A stretch of DNA of 64,000 nucleotides from JADKIH01 sp031417555 (lineage in GTDB: Bacteria; Bacteroidota; Bacteroidia; AKYH767-A; 2013-40CM-41-45), in contig JANOVV010000029.1 of NCBI GenBank assembly GCA_031417555.1, positions 12,171-76,170 on the forward strand. The letters run 5' to 3'. Numbering within the stretch: position 1 is the first letter of the stretch; each line of letters begins with the position of its first letter. Below the pieces are notes generated by a model. It was not told the origin of the DNA, ran no database searches, and worked only from the letters and a program-made list of their open reading frames with translations. A program made the translations under genes and the position numbers. Below, piece by piece: positions 63,864 through 64,000 of this stretch.

Positions 63864-64000
63864 ATGAAAGACCACAGACGGAAATTTTCATCCAAATTTA
63901 AATCTAAGGTTGTAATTGAGGCAATTTCTAATCGTGAATCACTTTCAGAACTTGCGGAGAAATTTGATTTGGATCGCACTCTTATAACAACTTGGAAAAA
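63864..64000 (+). CDS. IS3-family transposase OrfA, N-terminal fragment
   Basis: The first 45 codons of a frame running off the window: MKDHRRKFSSKFKSKVVIEA, then SNRESLSELAEKFDLDRTLITTWK. This is the helix-turn-helix (HTH_Tnp_1/PF01527) start of OrfA of IS3-family elements, which binds the inverted repeats; OrfB with the DDE domain would follow outside. The basic KFxxKFKxKVVIEAI start and the WK at the recognition helix are typical. Completeness and inverted repeats cannot be judged here. Confidence 0.85.
   Translation, partial: MKDHRRKFSSKFKSKVVIEAISNRESLSELAEKFDLDRTLITTWK

Overview
The window is AT-rich DNA from a Bacteroidota chromosome, most likely an uncultured free-living or wastewater-type member of the Sphingobacteriia/Chitinophagia/Saprospiria side of the phylum. 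The evidence is the large number of secreted multidomain proteins ending in type IX secretion (T9SS) type A sorting domains with YPNP-like motifs, hybrid propeller/Y_Y_Y histidine kinases, TAnnTTTG-type promoter boxes, and families typical of the phylum (DUF4468, Omp28-like, EpsC-type serine acetyltransferase next to cysteine synthase). No rRNA, tRNA or CRISPR array was recognised. No T9SS machinery gene lies in the window, only its likely cargo.

Layout. 1-9.7 kb: end of a PAP2 phosphatase, adenine deaminase, a T9SS cargo, an O-antigen-ligase/TPR protein divergent from a Wzz-like chain-length protein, ispD, a DUF4468 protein and a LysM-bearing D,D-carboxypeptidase. 10-20 kb: an amidohydrolase divergent from rlmN, a BNR-type T9SS protein, a DUF3575-like protein, and a NarL-type regulator next to a propeller histidine kinase that is split by a frameshift. 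20-26 kb: a 1364-residue HYR-repeat adhesin-like protein, two small envelope genes, and a decayed remnant of the same adhesin family. 26-31 kb: small lipoprotein, POT peptide transporter, glnS and a PLD-like/HTH protein. 31-54 kb: a dense run of large secreted proteins (Ig-like, kelch, CotH/lamin-tail, phosphoesterase, a 25-residue repeat array with a MopE-like motif), with SIMPL and Omp28-like proteins. 54-56 kb: the cysteine synthesis pair epsC-cysK. 56-64 kb: a probable solitary integron cassette, a T9SS sialidase-like protein, AlkB-type hydroxylase, a LytS-like propeller kinase with a LytTR regulator, and the start of an IS3-family transposase.

The most interesting structures are: (1) a probable single integron gene cassette (56199-56764), with an attC-like site whose R'' box is exactly complementary to the cassette's own 5' end; (2) a dispersed family of intergenic elements built from heptanucleotide tandem units, three of them with inverted ends; (3) a C-terminal module of about 185 residues that replaces the T9SS type A domain in three giant proteins, plus a pseudogene remnant of the same module; (4) a nearly perfect 14 x 75-bp in-frame repeat array; and (5) a propeller kinase split at a homopolymer. 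All family calls are from reading motifs; no database search was run.
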